Positions 15,406 through 25,826 of a stretch of 45,487 nucleotides of DNA are shown in pieces. The notes below the pieces were generated by a model. That model was not told where the DNA came from, searched no databases, and saw only the letters and a program-made list of their open reading frames with translations. Position 1 is the first letter of the stretch. Each line of letters opens with the position of its first letter. A program made the translations under genes and the position numbers. Origin of the DNA: Thermodesulfovibrio sp. N1 (GTDB lineage: Bacteria > Nitrospirota > Thermodesulfovibrionia > Thermodesulfovibrionales > Thermodesulfovibrionaceae); assembly GCF_001707915.1 (NCBI RefSeq), contig NZ_MAVV01000010.1:1-45487 (forward strand), written 5' to 3'.

Positions 15406-18400
15406 ATGCCAAAGAGGACAGATATTAAAAAAATATTAATAATTGGTTCAGGTCCTATAGTGATTGGTCAAGCCTGTGAGTTTGACTATTCAGGTGCACA
15501 GGCCTGTAAAGCACTTAAACAGGAAGGATATGAAGTTATACTTGTGAATTCTAATCCAGCAACAATTATGACTGATCCAAGGATGGCTGATAGCACTTAT
15601 ATTGAACCCTTAACTGCAGAAATTCTCGAACTTATCATAAAGAAAGAAAGACCTGATGCTTTGCTTCCTACTCTTGGCGGACAGACTGCTTTAAACCTTG
15701 CAGTAGAGCTTGGTGAATCTGGTGTTTTGGATAAATACTCTGTTGAACTAATTGGTGCAAATCTTCAAGCTATAAAAAAAGCTGAGGACAGAGAGCTTTT
15801 CAAACAGGCAATGAAAAAGATTGGACTTGATGTACCACGTTCAGCAACTGTTCACAGTTTAAAGGAAGGTTTAGAAGTAATTGAATGGATTGGTTTTCCT
15901 GCAATTCTGAGACCTGCCTTTACCCTTGGTGGAACAGGAGGTGGAATTGCTTACAATATTGAAGAGTTTAAAGAGCTTCTTGAAAGAGGGCTTAAACTTA
16001 GTCCAATAAGTCAGGTTCTTATTGAAGAAAGCCTTCTTGGATGGAAAGAATTCGAACTTGAAGTTATGCGCGATAAAGCAGACAATGTTGTAATTGTCTG
16101 TTCTATTGAAAATTTTGATCCTATGGGAGTACACACTGGAGACTCAATTACAGTAGCACCAGTACAGACTCTTACAGATAGAGAATATCAGTTAATGAGG
16201 GATAGCGCTATAAAAGCAATTAGGGAAATTGGGGTTGATACAGGTGGAAGTAATATTCAATTTGCTGTAAATCCTAAAAATGGAAGAATGGTTATCATAG
16301 AGATGAATCCAAGAGTATCCCGTAGTTCAGCCCTTGCTTCTAAGGCAACAGGTTTTCCAATAGCAAAAATAGCTGCTCGTTTGGCTGTAGGATATACTCT
16401 TGAAGAGATTCCAAATGATATTACAAAGGTAACACCTGCAAGTTTTGAACCAGTCCTTGATTATGTTGTTGTTAAAATTCCAAGATTTACTTTTGAAAAA
16501 TTTCCAGAGGCAAATCCGATACTTACAACCCAGATGAAATCTGTTGGTGAAGTAATGGCAATTGGAAGAACTTTTAAAGAGGCTCTTAGTAAGGCAATTC
16601 GTTCACTTGAAGTAGGCTCCTATGGCTTTGAAGAAATTGAAGCTTCTAAAGAGGAAATAATATGGAGGTTGAAAAATCCAAATGCAGAAAGACTTTGGTA
16701 CATTGCTGAAGCTATTCGTAAAGGTTTTAGTATAGATGAAATATATGAATTAAGTGGAATTGATCCATGGTTTTTGAATAATATAAAAGAAATAGTTGAG
16801 ATTGAAGAAAATATAAGATTCGCTAAGAACTTAAAACTAAATGAGCATGAATTCAAAAATCTTCTTTTTGAAGCAAAACAGAGTGGGCTATCAGACAGAA
16901 GAATAGCTTTTCTTATAGGAAAAAAAGAGAAAGAAATAAGGCAGTTAAGAAGTCAGCTAAATATAACTCCCATTTATAAACTTGTTGATACATGTGCAGC
17001 TGAGTTTGTTGCATATACACCATACATGTATTCTTGCTATGAAAAACCTTACTTTAAACTTGATTCTTCATCAAGCCTTCATGATTCTGATGCTCCTCCT
17101 ACAGATAATCTTAAAAAAGTAATAATTTTAGGTTCAGGACCAAACAGGATAGGACAGGGAATAGAATTCGATTACTGTTGTGTTCATTCTGTATTTGGTT
17201 TAAGAGAACTCGGTTATGAAACAATAATGGTAAACTGTAATCCAGAAACAGTAAGTACAGACTATGATACATCAGATAGACTCTATTTTGAACCTTTAAC
17301 CCTCGAAGATGTTTTACATATTATTGAGAGAGAGAAACCTCTTGGAGTTATTTTACAATTCGGAGGTCAGACACCGTTAAAACTTGCCAAAGCTCTTGAG
17401 GCTAATGGTGTTAATATTCTCGGAACAAAGGCTGATGCCATTGACAGAGCTGAGGACAGAAAACGTTTCAAAGAATTAGTAGACAAATTAGCTCTTAAAC
17501 AGCCTCCAAGTGGTACAGCTACTTCGTTAGATGAAGCTCTTAAGATAGCCCAAAAGCTTGGCTATCCCATTCTTGTGAGACCTTCCTATGTTCTTGGTGG
17601 AAGAGCAATGGAGATAGTATATGATGAAGAATCCTTACTTAGATATATGAAAGAAGCTGTGAAGGTTGCAGAGGATCATCCTGTTTTAATTGACAGATAC
17701 TTGGAAGATGCTATAGAGGTTGATGTTGATGCAATAAGTGATGGAGAAACAGTTATAGTGGCAGGAATCATGCAACATATTGAAGAAGCAGGAATTCATT
17801 CAGGAGATTCTGCCTGTTCACTTCCTCCTTTCTCTCTTTCAGAAGAAATAATTGAAAAAATTAAGGAAGAAACAATTGCTATAGCAAAGGAACTCGAAGT
17901 TAAAGGATTGATGAATGTCCAGTATGCTATAAAAAACAATGAAGTCTATGTTTTAGAAGTAAATCCCCGTGCATCAAGAACTATTCCTTATGTCAGTAAA
18001 ACCATAGGGGTGCCTCTTGCAGCCATTGCCGCAAAAGTTATGGTAGGAAAAACTTTAAAAGAACTTGGATTAACTGAAAAAATCAAAATCCCCTATGTAA
18101 CAGTAAAGGAAGCAATCTTTCCCTTTGATAAATTCCCAGAGGTTGACGTTATTCTTGGTCCTGAGATGAAATCAACAGGTGAGGTTATGGGAATTGATGA
18201 AGATTTTGGTCTTGCCTATGCTAAATCTCAGATGAGTGCAATGGGTAAAATTCCCTTAAATGGTCGAGTTTTTATAAGTGTTAAAGATAAGGATAAACCT
18301 GCTGTAGTTTCAATTGCTAAAGATTTTATAGATCTTGGTTTTACGGTGATTGCTACTTATGGAACTGCTAAATTTTTAAGGGAAAAGGGACTGAATGTTG

Positions 18401-18666
18401 AAACAATAAATAAACTTCAGGAAGGGCGTCCCCATGTTCTTGATTTAATAAAAAACAGACAGATTAGTTTTATAATAAACACAGTATTCGGTAAACAGGC
18501 TCAGAGGGATTCAATGTACATAAGAAGAGGTGCTTTAAATTACAAAATTCCCTATACTACAACAATATCGGGGGCGAGTGCGATTGTTAAGGCTATAAAA
18601 AGACTTAAAGAAAGCGAAATTAAAGTAAAATCAATACAGGAATATCACAGAGAGGTGACGGGGTGA
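15406..18666 (+). CDS. carB: Carbamoyl-phosphate synthase large subunit
   Basis: CarB makes carbamoyl phosphate from bicarbonate, ammonia and two ATP. At 1086 residues it has the usual doubled ATP-grasp organisation. Each half opens with a GSGP motif ([37 protein letters not shown]). ATP-grasp signatures include [14 protein letters not shown] and [16 protein letters not shown], and each half has an NPRxSR motif. A C-terminal MGS-like allosteric domain follows (about 940-1086). GGAGAG precedes the ATG. The stop overlaps the purH GTG. Confidence 0.98.
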   Translation: MPKRTDIKKILIIGSGPIVIGQACEFDYSGAQACKALKQEGYEVILVNSNPATIMTDPRMADSTYIEPLTAEILELIIKKERPDALLPTLGGQTALNLAVELGESGVLDKYSVELIGANLQAIKKAEDRELFKQAMKKIGLDVPRSATVHSLKEGLEVIEWIGFPAILRPAFTLGGTGGGIAYNIEEFKELLERGLKLSPISQVLIEESLLGWKEFELEVMRDKADNVVIVCSIENFDPMGVHTGDSITVAPVQTLTDREYQLMRDSAIKAIREIGVDTGGSNIQFAVNPKNGRMVIIEMNPRVSRSSALASKATGFPIAKIAARLAVGYTLEEIPNDITKVTPASFEPVLDYVVVKIPRFTFEKFPEANPILTTQMKSVGEVMAIGRTFKEALSKAIRSLEVGSYGFEEIEASKEEIIWRLKNPNAERLWYIAEAIRKGFSIDEIYELSGIDPWFLNNIKEIVEIEENIRFAKNLKLNEHEFKNLLFEAKQSGLSDRRIAFLIGKKEKEIRQLRSQLNITPIYKLVDTCAAEFVAYTPYMYSCYEKPYFKLDSSSSLHDSDAPPTDNLKKVIILGSGPNRIGQGIEFDYCCVHSVFGLRELGYETIMVNCNPETVSTDYDTSDRLYFEPLTLEDVLHIIEREKPLGVILQFGGQTPLKLAKALEANGVNILGTKADAIDRAEDRKRFKELVDKLALKQPPSGTATSLDEALKIAQKLGYPILVRPSYVLGGRAMEIVYDEESLLRYMKEAVKVAEDHPVLIDRYLEDAIEVDVDAISDGETVIVAGIMQHIEEAGIHSGDSACSLPPFSLSEEIIEKIKEETIAIAKELEVKGLMNVQYAIKNNEVYVLEVNPRASRTIPYVSKTIGVPLAAIAAKVMVGKTLKELGLTEKIKIPYVTVKEAIFPFDKFPEVDVILGPEMKSTGEVMGIDEDFGLAYAKSQMSAMGKIPLNGRVFISVKDKDKPAVVSIAKDFIDLGFTVIATYGTAKFLREKGLNVETINKLQEGRPHVLDLIKNRQISFIINTVFGKQAQRDSMYIRRGALNYKIPYTTTISGASAIVKAIKRLKESEIKVKSIQEYHREVTG

Positions 18667-20198
18667 TAAAAAGAGCATTAATAAGTGTATCTGACAAAAG
18701 GGGATTAGTTGATTTTGCAAGAGAACTTGACAATTTAGGAGTAGAGATCCTTTCAACAGGTGGAACTGCAAAAGTTCTTAAAGAATCTGGAATAAATGTA
18801 ATTGATATCTCCCAGTATACAGGATTTCCTGAGATTATGGATGGAAGGGTAAAAACTCTTCATCCCCTTATTCATGGAGGAATTCTTGCAAGAAGAGATA
18901 ACCCAAAAGATTTAGAGGCTATTGCCTCACTTGGAATAAAACCAATTGACATGGTTGTGGTTAATCTTTATCCCTTTGAAACAACAATAAAAAAAGAGGA
19001 TGTAAAACTTGAAGAGGCAATAGAAAACATTGACATCGGAGGTCCTACACTTTTAAGAGCATCTGCTAAAAATTATAAAGATGTAATAGTAATCGTGGAT
19101 CCCGAGGATTACTCTTCAGTCATTGATGATATTAAAAAAGGTGATATTTCTCAGGAAAAAAGATTTAAACTTGCAAAGAAAGTTTTCTCACATACTGCAA
19201 GATATGATGCCTTAATAGCAGAATATTTTGATAAAATATCTCAACAAAAAAATTTTCAAGCTGAATGGACACTACCTCTTAGATTAATAAAAACTCTTAG
19301 ATATGGAGAAAATCCTCATCAGAAGGCAGCACTTTACAGTATTAATGAAGCTCCTTCATTGATAGATGCAGAGGTCCTTCAAGGTAAAGAAATGTCCTTT
19401 AATAATTATCTTGATGTACATTCAGCAGTTCTGCTTGCTTCAGAATTTAAAGAACCCGTATGTGTAATAGTAAAACATAATAATCCTTGCGGAGTTGCCA
19501 TTGCTGAAAATCTTAAACTTGCCTATAAAAAGGCTTTTGAATGCGATCCAGTGAGTGCTTTCGGAGGCATAATTGCTTTTAATAGGACTGTTGACAAAGC
19601 AGTAGCTGAAGAGATTGTTCATACTTTTTATGAAGTTATTATTGCTCCTGAATTTGATGAAGAGGCATTACAAGTTTTTTCAACAAAGAAAAATTTGAGA
19701 TTGTTGAAATTTCCTGCTCTTTTCCATGAAATTAAGCCTTCGGGCTTTGATTTAAAGAGAATTCTTGGTGGATTTATTGTTCAAAATTGGGATGCCCTTG
19801 AAGATGAATTTTCCCAGGCAAAGGTGGTAACAAAAAGAAAACCTTCTCAGGAAGAATGGAGAGCTTTAAAATTTGCATGGAAAGTATGCAAACATGTAAA
19901 ATCTAACGCTATTGTCTATGCAAAAGAAGACCGAACAGTGGGACTTGGAATTGGACAGACAAGCAGAGTTTTTTCATCTAAAGTTGGAGCAATGCATGCA
20001 TTAAGTTCCCTCAAAGGTACAGTGGTTGCATCAGATGGATTTTTCCCCTTTAGAGATAATATCGATGTACTTGCTCAGAATGGTGTAACAGCAATAATTC
20101 AGCCAGGTGGCTCTGTCCGTGACCAAGAAGTCATAGAAGCAGCAGAACAGTATGGTATTGCAATGGTTTTTACAGGAATAAGACACTTCAGACACTAA
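18663..20198 (+). CDS. purH: Bifunctional AICAR transformylase / IMP cyclohydrolase
   Basis: PurH performs the last two steps to IMP. The 511-residue protein has an N-terminal IMP cyclohydrolase (MGS-like) domain with [26 protein letters not shown] and [13 protein letters not shown]. The C-terminal transformylase domain shows [13 protein letters not shown] and [14 protein letters not shown]. Length is typical. It starts with GTG overlapping the carB stop (GTGA), joining purine to pyrimidine genes in one operon. Confidence 0.97.
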   Translation: MIKRALISVSDKRGLVDFARELDNLGVEILSTGGTAKVLKESGINVIDISQYTGFPEIMDGRVKTLHPLIHGGILARRDNPKDLEAIASLGIKPIDMVVVNLYPFETTIKKEDVKLEEAIENIDIGGPTLLRASAKNYKDVIVIVDPEDYSSVIDDIKKGDISQEKRFKLAKKVFSHTARYDALIAEYFDKISQQKNFQAEWTLPLRLIKTLRYGENPHQKAALYSINEAPSLIDAEVLQGKEMSFNNYLDVHSAVLLASEFKEPVCVIVKHNNPCGVAIAENLKLAYKKAFECDPVSAFGGIIAFNRTVDKAVAEEIVHTFYEVIIAPEFDEEALQVFSTKKNLRLLKFPALFHEIKPSGFDLKRILGGFIVQNWDALEDEFSQAKVVTKRKPSQEEWRALKFAWKVCKHVKSNAIVYAKEDRTVGLGIGQTSRVFSSKVGAMHALSSLKGTVVASDGFFPFRDNIDVLAQNGVTAIIQPGGSVRDQEVIEAAEQYGIAMVFTGIRHFRH

Positions 20199-20199
20199 A

Positions 20200-21093
20200 A
20201 TGAGACCCTTTAAAGAAATAAAAGCTAATTATTATTTTACAAAGGAAGACGAAGACAGACTCTTAAGATTAAAACCTTTCATGGAAAAGAGAGTAGACCG
20301 AGTTGTTGAAGCTCTGTATCAATGGATAAACGCCACGGATGCTGCAAAAAGATTATTTAAAGACGAATCTTTAATTAAACATGTGATGAAATTAGTTCGA
20401 ATCTGGTTTATTAGTCTATTTTCAGGTAAATATGACAATGCTTACTACGATAGCCTTATTAGAATTGGACAAAGACATGAAAAAGTTGGAGTAGAGCCTC
20501 ATTTTATGAATAGGGCAATCAATATAATAAGAAATGCCTGTGTTGACATACTCTGTGATGAATTAGATTACATTGAGAGAGATCAATATATTATCTCAAT
20601 TAATAAAATTCTCGATATGAATCTTGATATAATAATCTCTGCATACATAGAAGAAGAAGTAAAGGGGTATTCAGTTGCATATAAAGCAAAAAGCAAAGTA
20701 GTTAGATTTGGAGAGTTTTTTGCTCAATTGACAAGTTTTTCACTTATCTTTGGATTAATCATGCTTACAGGAGCGGTAATTTATCTTTGTGGAAGAGATC
20801 TATACGCAATTTTTACAGGGAAATTAGAACAAACAATTATAACTGCTCTCGGTTCTATTTTAATTTTATGGGTAATGCTCGAACTTATAAATACAGAAAT
20901 AACTCGACAAAAGGGTGGTAAATTTAAAATTAGTGTTTTTGTTGGAGTAGCTCTTGTTACAACAATAAGAGAGGTTATGATTGCAACTTTAAAACATGAT
21001 ACTCTTGAATTTATTGGAGCATTAGTTGTATCTGTTCTTGTTATTGGAGTTATTTATTGGTTGGTTAAAAAAACCGAGGAGGAAAGAAAATGA
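20200..21093 (+). CDS. Globin-sensor domain fused to PsiE-like membrane domain
   Basis: This is a 297-residue protein. Residues 1-160 look like the globin of globin-coupled sensors/protoglobins: an all-helical domain with LIRIGQRHEKVGVEPHF, where His93 fits the proximal haem ligand followed by the family G-x-x-P pattern. Residues about 170-290 form four membrane helices resembling phosphate-starvation protein PsiE (LGSILILWVMLELINTEI, TTIREVMIATLKHD). It starts 1 base after purH and overlaps purD by 4 bases, so it is fully embedded in the purine operon. An O2- or NO-responsive membrane protein is an inference. The assignment is by eye. Confidence 0.7.
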   Translation: MRPFKEIKANYYFTKEDEDRLLRLKPFMEKRVDRVVEALYQWINATDAAKRLFKDESLIKHVMKLVRIWFISLFSGKYDNAYYDSLIRIGQRHEKVGVEPHFMNRAINIIRNACVDILCDELDYIERDQYIISINKILDMNLDIIISAYIEEEVKGYSVAYKAKSKVVRFGEFFAQLTSFSLIFGLIMLTGAVIYLCGRDLYAIFTGKLEQTIITALGSILILWVMLELINTEITRQKGGKFKISVFVGVALVTTIREVMIATLKHDTLEFIGALVVSVLVIGVIYWLVKKTEEERK

Positions 21094-22355
21094 AAATTCT
21101 TGTAATAGGAGGTGGAGGAAGAGAACACGCTATTGTTTGGAAGCTTGCCCAATCAAAAGTTGTTGATAAAATATATTGTATCCCTGGAAATGCAGGCATC
21201 TCAGAACAGGCTGAATGTCTGGAAATTGAAAGTAAAGATATATCAGCATTGGTAGATTTTGTGAAATATGAATGGATTGATTTAACTGTAGTTGGTCCTG
21301 AAGATCCCCTTGCAAAAGGAATTGTTGATGTTTTTCAGAAGGAAGGAAGAAGAATAATAGGTCCTACTCGGGCTGGTGCGCAGATTGAAAGCAGTAAGGT
21401 ATTTGCAAAGGATTTCATGAAAAGACATAAAATCCCCACAGCTGAATATAAGGTTTTTACATCCTATACTCATGCTGAAGAATACATTAGACTCAAAGGA
21501 ACACCGATTGTTATAAAAGCAGACGGACTTGCAGCAGGTAAAGGAGTTTTTGTATGTCAGAACTATGACGAAGCAGTAGATGCCTTAAGAATTATTATGA
21601 AAGAAAAGGTTTTTGGTTCAGCAGGAGATAAAGTAGTCATTGAAGAATGTCTCAAAGGTCAAGAGGTATCTTATTTGGTCTTTACAGATGGTAAAAGTGT
21701 TGTTCCAATGGTTACATCAAAGGATCATAAAAGGCTCCTTGATAATGATGAAGGACCAAACACAGGAGGGATGGGGACATTTAGTCCAAATCCTGCAGTT
21801 ACACCTGAGCTTGAACAAGAAATACTTGAAACAGTGATAAAGCCAACTATCAAAGGTTTAAAATCAGAAGGGATTATATATAAAGGTATTCTTTATGCAG
21901 GACTAATGATTGTTAATGGAAAACCCTATGTTCTTGAATTTAATTGCAGATTTGGAGATCCTGAAACACAGGTTATTCTACCAAGACTTGAAACAGATAT
22001 AATCGATATTTTTATGGCAATATCAGAGCAAAGACTGTCTAAAGTTAATGTAAAATGGAGCGATAAAGCATCTTTATGTGTGATTTTGGCTTCAGAGGGG
22101 TATCCTGGGAAATATAAAAAGGGACTGCCAATTACTGGTCTTGACATTGTTAAAGGACTTAAAGATGTGATCGTTTTTCATGGAGGAACCAAGTTTAACG
22201 AAGAAGGTATTATTGTTACAAATGGTGGAAGAGTTTTAGGAGTAACAGCATTGGGCAATGATTTACAGGAAGCAAGACAGAAAGCATATTCAGCAGCAGG
22301 ATTAATTAATTTTGAAGGAATGCAATACAGAAAAGACATTGGATTAAAATTTTAA
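21090..22355 (+). CDS. purD: Phosphoribosylamine-glycine ligase (GAR synthetase)
   Basis: PurD joins glycine to phosphoribosylamine, the second step of purine synthesis. The 421-residue protein shows the N-terminal VIGGGGREHAIVWKLA, ATP-grasp motifs IKADGLAAGKGVFVC, GPNTGGMGTFSP and EFNCRFGDPETQ. It is the last protein gene of the long plus-strand nucleotide operon and starts within the globin-PsiE stop region. Confidence 0.98.
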   Translation: MKILVIGGGGREHAIVWKLAQSKVVDKIYCIPGNAGISEQAECLEIESKDISALVDFVKYEWIDLTVVGPEDPLAKGIVDVFQKEGRRIIGPTRAGAQIESSKVFAKDFMKRHKIPTAEYKVFTSYTHAEEYIRLKGTPIVIKADGLAAGKGVFVCQNYDEAVDALRIIMKEKVFGSAGDKVVIEECLKGQEVSYLVFTDGKSVVPMVTSKDHKRLLDNDEGPNTGGMGTFSPNPAVTPELEQEILETVIKPTIKGLKSEGIIYKGILYAGLMIVNGKPYVLEFNCRFGDPETQVILPRLETDIIDIFMAISEQRLSKVNVKWSDKASLCVILASEGYPGKYKKGLPITGLDIVKGLKDVIVFHGGTKFNEEGIIVTNGGRVLGVTALGNDLQEARQKAYSAAGLINFEGMQYRKDIGLKF

Positions 22356-22377
22356 AAAATTTTTAAAATTAAATAAT

Positions 22378-22460
22378 GCGAGAGTGGCGGAATGGCAGAC
22401 GCGCTGGACTTAGAATCCAGTGGGGTCAAACCCGTGAGGGTTCAAATCCCTCCTCTCGCA
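22378..22460 (+). tRNA. tRNA-Leu (anticodon TAG) with extended complementary flanks
   Basis: The 83-base class II tRNA has acceptor arms GCGAGAG and CTCTCGC with discriminator A. Its anticodon arm CTGGA-CTTAGAA-TCCAG gives anticodon TAG. A long variable arm (TGGGGTCAAACCCGT) and T-arm GAGGGTTCAAATCCCTC are present. CCA is not encoded. The leader AATTAAATAAT (22367-22377) is perfectly complementary to 22460-22470, so the acceptor helix can extend to 18 pairs in the precursor. It lies 22 bases after purD and may be cut from that transcript; the trailer overlaps the stop of the convergent gene. Confidence 0.96.
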
Positions 22461-22468
22461 TTATTTAA

Positions 22469-22993
22469 TTAATAGGGTTTTTTACCAACAATGTTTCCTG
22501 CAGGATTATAGTTACAAACCCAGATTTCTTCTCCTTTACTGCATAAAGCTCTTGCACAACCTAATTCTTTGGTCTCTCTCCATATTATTTGAGTATAATG
22601 ACTGCAAATTTTATCCTGTCTGCAACTATTTGAGTAATAATCATAATTGAATCTCTCTTGTGCCCAGTAATCAACTACATATTTTGGCCTTACTGGAGAG
22701 TTTGACCAAAAGATATTTTCCCCTAATCTGTTACTGCTATGAATCATTCTGCAACTGTAATTTTTAGCTAATTTATTAGCCCAATTTTGAGCAATTTTTT
22801 CTAGTTCCTTTGACCATACCAAATTTGGAACTCCCACTTGTTTCCGCCATTGGTTGTGCGCATTAATTATTTCTGTCTTTTCTTTCTCAGTAAGCTCAAA
22901 AGAATAAACTCTATAATTTGGATAATAGGCGCATCCTAATAAATACAGTAAATTTAAAATCAAGAAAAAATTAAAAAATGTTAAATTTTTCAA
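22469..22993 (-). CDS. CAP/SCP (PR-1-like) secreted lipoprotein
   Basis: This 174-residue protein has an N-terminal signal with probable lipobox LLGC (Cys21). It then has a full CAP domain of the plant-PR-1-like type: NAHNQWRKQVGVPNLVW, GENIFW, YDYYSNSC, CSHYTQIIWRETKELGCA and VCNYNPAGN. These include the His and Glu residues of the CAP cavity and six or more cysteines likely in disulfides. Function in bacteria is uncertain. It starts immediately after the acyl-CoA dehydrogenase stop, so it is co-transcribed with it. Confidence 0.88.
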   Translation of the reverse strand: MKNLTFFNFFLILNLLYLLGCAYYPNYRVYSFELTEKEKTEIINAHNQWRKQVGVPNLVWSKELEKIAQNWANKLAKNYSCRMIHSSNRLGENIFWSNSPVRPKYVVDYWAQERFNYDYYSNSCRQDKICSHYTQIIWRETKELGCARALCSKGEEIWVCNYNPAGNIVGKKPY

Positions 22994-24157
22994 TTAAAAA
23001 CCAGCTTTTGTAAGCTCTTTTATAATAGCCTGTCCTATAACATTTCTTTGTATCTGATTTGTCCCTTCATATATTTGTAAAATCTTAGCATCTCTCATCA
23101 TCTTTTCAACAGGATAATCTTTCATGTATCCAGAACCTCCCATTACTTGAACAGCGTCAACTGTAACTTTCATAGCAACATCTGTAGCAAAGGTTTTTGC
23201 CATTGCAGAAGCTTTTGTAATATCCTTTGCACCACTGTCAATATATCTTGCTACAGAATATACAATAGCTCTTGCTGCCTCAATCTGAATTGCCATATCT
23301 GCAAGCATGTGTTGCACAGCTTGAAAACTTATTACTGGTTGTCCAAATTGAATTCTTTGTTTTGCAAACTTTGCTGCTTCTTCGAAGGCACCCTGAGCAA
23401 CTCCTACTCCCTGAGCACCTACTCCTACACGAGACTGATCAAGGGTTTTCATAGCTACTATGAATCCCATACCCTCTTTCCCCAGAATATTTTCCTTAGG
23501 GATTCGGCAGTCCTCAAAGATTAATTCTCTTGTTGCAGAGGCTCTGATTCCCATTTTGTTTTCTTTTTTGCCAAAACTGAATCCAGGAGTTCCCTTTTCA
23601 ACGATAAAAGCAGATGCTCCACGAGCTCCCTTTGATTTATCAGTTAATGCTATAACAGTGTAAATCTCTGCTTCGCCACCATTTGTAATCCACTGTTTCC
23701 TTCCATTTAGAATGTAATAATCTCCATCTTTTACAGCTGTTGTTTGAATTCCTCCAGCATCACTTCCTGCATTTGGTTCAGTAAGGGCAAAGGCAACAAG
23801 TCTCTTACCATCGGCAATATCTGGAAGATATTTTTTCTTTTGTTCTTCTGTTCCAAAAAGAAGTATGGGATAGGTTCCCAATGCATTTGCCGCATAGGTT
23901 GTTGAGACACCGAGACATACACGGGATAATTCTTCAACAACTAAACATAATTCTAATGCTCCTGTACCAAGTCCTCCGTATTCTTCGGGAATAAAAACTC
24001 TAAACATGTCAGCCTGTGCTAAAATTTTCATAATTTCCCATGGAAACTCTCCTGTTTCATCAAGTTCAGCTCTTACAGGAAGAACATGTTCTTCAGCGAT
24101 TTGTCTTGCCAAATCCTTTATCATTTTCTGGTCTTCTGTTAAAAGATAATCCATCAA
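22994..24157 (-). CDS. Acyl-CoA dehydrogenase
   Basis: This 387-residue FAD enzyme oxidises an acyl-CoA to the 2-enoyl-CoA. Signature segments are FALTEPNAGSDAGG (flavin/substrate binding), WITNGGEAEIYTV, GVAQGAFEEAAKFAKQRIQFG, and the C-terminal QIYEGTNQIQRNVIGQ, where the Glu before Gly-Thr is the catalytic base of short/medium-chain enzymes. The chain length of the substrate cannot be told. No electron-transfer flavoprotein genes are nearby. AGGAGG precedes the ATG. Confidence 0.95.
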   Translation of the reverse strand: MMDYLLTEDQKMIKDLARQIAEEHVLPVRAELDETGEFPWEIMKILAQADMFRVFIPEEYGGLGTGALELCLVVEELSRVCLGVSTTYAANALGTYPILLFGTEEQKKKYLPDIADGKRLVAFALTEPNAGSDAGGIQTTAVKDGDYYILNGRKQWITNGGEAEIYTVIALTDKSKGARGASAFIVEKGTPGFSFGKKENKMGIRASATRELIFEDCRIPKENILGKEGMGFIVAMKTLDQSRVGVGAQGVGVAQGAFEEAAKFAKQRIQFGQPVISFQAVQHMLADMAIQIEAARAIVYSVARYIDSGAKDITKASAMAKTFATDVAMKVTVDAVQVMGGSGYMKDYPVEKMMRDAKILQIYEGTNQIQRNVIGQAIIKELTKAGF

Positions 24158-24166
24158 CTTCCTCCT

Positions 24167-25483
24167 TTAACCTGATATATCTATCCCTTCAACAAGAAGG
24201 GTTGGTGTTCCAATATTTCCATAAAAGGTTAAATCTTGTCCTAAAGCTTTAATATTTTTAAATATTTGTGAAACATTCCCGGAAATTATAGCTTCTTTTA
24301 CAGGATATTTTAATGCACCTTTTTCTATGTATACACCTGCTATACCAACTGAAAAATCTCCACTTACAGGATTGGCAGTATGCATTCCCATCACTTCTAA
24401 GATATAAATTCCTTTATCAATGAATTTTAATAATTCATCAAAAGAACTTTGAGGAAGATTACTTTCAATATAAAGATTAGTTGGACCTACTGAAATTCCC
24501 CTTTCAGTTCTTATTGCATTTCCTGTTGAATTCTTCATTCCCCATCTTCTTGCTGTATAGGAGTTATGCATCAGGGACTTTAATACTCCTTTTTCAATAA
24601 GAGTCTTTTTATTGGTAGGAACTCCTTCAGCATCAAAAGGGGTTGAACCAAATCTTTCAGGAATTACTCCATTGTCAATTATATCTAAAGCCTCATTCAT
24701 TACAATTTCATTCATTTTATTTATGAATATTGACTTGCCTAATTGAAAATTTTCTGCTGAAAGAGATTGACAGATTAGTTCGAGAAATTCTGATGCAACA
24801 GAGGGTTCTAAGAGTATCCAGCCTTTAAAGGGTGATATTTTTTGAGGATTAAGCAACATTAGGGCTTTTTTGGATGCTTCTTTACCAATTTCTTCAAAAT
24901 CAATATTTTTCAGAAATCTCTCTGCTCTGTATGCCCAACCCATTTGTGAATTTTCTTCTTCTGCTATAGAAATTATATGAGCAGATATTGAAGTAAAAGG
25001 ATTGGATATCGTTAAGCCCTCTGAATTTATTATGCCTATTTCATAGGTAGACACATTAATTTCTGCATTTCTAAGTTTTTTAATTCTTTTATCAAAAAAG
25101 GCACTTCTTTGCATGGAAATTAAAAAATCTGAAATTGCTCCATTTATTTTTGCTATGTTATCATCAAAAACATTGAGAGGTTTTATCTCTGAAGGTTGAG
25201 GAATATGAATAAATTCATCTGGTTCTGAATGTTTAGAAAGTTCAAAGGCTATATTGAATGCTTCAGGGATTTTTTCAATGCTTCTACAGTTTGCAAATCC
25301 AGCTTTTGAATCTTTTACTACTCTTATTGAGAAAGAATTCCGAAAGGAAGTTTTTTTTCTGTCAATTTTTAAGTCTTTACCTTCTATAATATGAGATTGT
25401 TTTCTTAAAAAATAAATTTCCCATTGAGCATTTATTTGAGGAACCAATTTATAAAGTTCACTCAAAATAGGTTGCTCCAGCAT
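24167..25483 (-). CDS. pmbA: TldE/PmbA-type metalloprotease family protein
   Basis: The family (TldD/TldE) cleaves peptides and unfolded substrates. This protein lacks the TldD HExxxH site and has the TldE/PmbA C-terminus, for example FGSTPFDAEGVPTNKKTLIEKG and NPVSGDFSVGIAG. I chose ATG at 25481-25483 (438 residues) because GGGAG lies about 7 bases upstream. An upstream in-frame start would run 51 bases further into queD. With this start the gene overlaps queD by 26 bases. No tldD partner is in the window. Confidence 0.88.
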   Translation of the reverse strand: MLEQPILSELYKLVPQINAQWEIYFLRKQSHIIEGKDLKIDRKKTSFRNSFSIRVVKDSKAGFANCRSIEKIPEAFNIAFELSKHSEPDEFIHIPQPSEIKPLNVFDDNIAKINGAISDFLISMQRSAFFDKRIKKLRNAEINVSTYEIGIINSEGLTISNPFTSISAHIISIAEEENSQMGWAYRAERFLKNIDFEEIGKEASKKALMLLNPQKISPFKGWILLEPSVASEFLELICQSLSAENFQLGKSIFINKMNEIVMNEALDIIDNGVIPERFGSTPFDAEGVPTNKKTLIEKGVLKSLMHNSYTARRWGMKNSTGNAIRTERGISVGPTNLYIESNLPQSSFDELLKFIDKGIYILEVMGMHTANPVSGDFSVGIAGVYIEKGALKYPVKEAIISGNVSQIFKNIKALGQDLTFYGNIGTPTLLVEGIDISG

Positions 25484-25826
25484 TATCGGACTCCCATACT
25501 GTAACCGAATAAAGCTTGACAGGACCTTTTTCAAATTTTGATTTTAAGTTAAGATATATCCATCTTGCTATATTTTCGCTTGAAGGATTTATTTGATTAA
25601 AGGGCGGAATTTCATTTATAAAGGTATGGTCTAATTCAGATACAACCTCATCGGATATTTTTTTTAAATCTTTAAAATCAATAGCAATACCAATTTCATT
25701 TAAATTTTCTGCGATAACCTCTATTTCAACTTTCCAGTTATGTCCGTGAATATTTTCACATTTACCTTTATAACCCCTTAGCTGATGGGCAGCGTCAAAA
25801 TCAGTAATAATTTTTAACTTATACAT
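25458..25826 (-). CDS. queD: 6-carboxy-5,6,7,8-tetrahydropterin synthase (QueD/PTPS family)
   Basis: This enzyme makes the pterin precursor of queuosine and other 7-deazapurines. The 122-residue protein has zinc ligands His14 (FDAAHQL), His27 and His29 (CENIHGHNW), catalytic Cys23, His67 (LDHTFIN), PSSENIARWI, and Glu112 near the C-terminus (TVWESDNAGATY). No queC, queE or queF is adjacent. It is coupled to hpt (1-base overlap) and to pmbA. Confidence 0.93.
   Translation of the reverse strand: MYKLKIITDFDAAHQLRGYKGKCENIHGHNWKVEIEVIAENLNEIGIAIDFKDLKKISDEVVSELDHTFINEIPPFNQINPSSENIARWIYLNLKSKFEKGPVKLYSVTVWESDNAGATYFE

Noticed and set aside
23147-23524. Cys-rich plus-strand frame inside acyl-CoA dehydrogenase
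   Set aside because: It is antisense to a fully conserved enzyme region, with no ribosome site.
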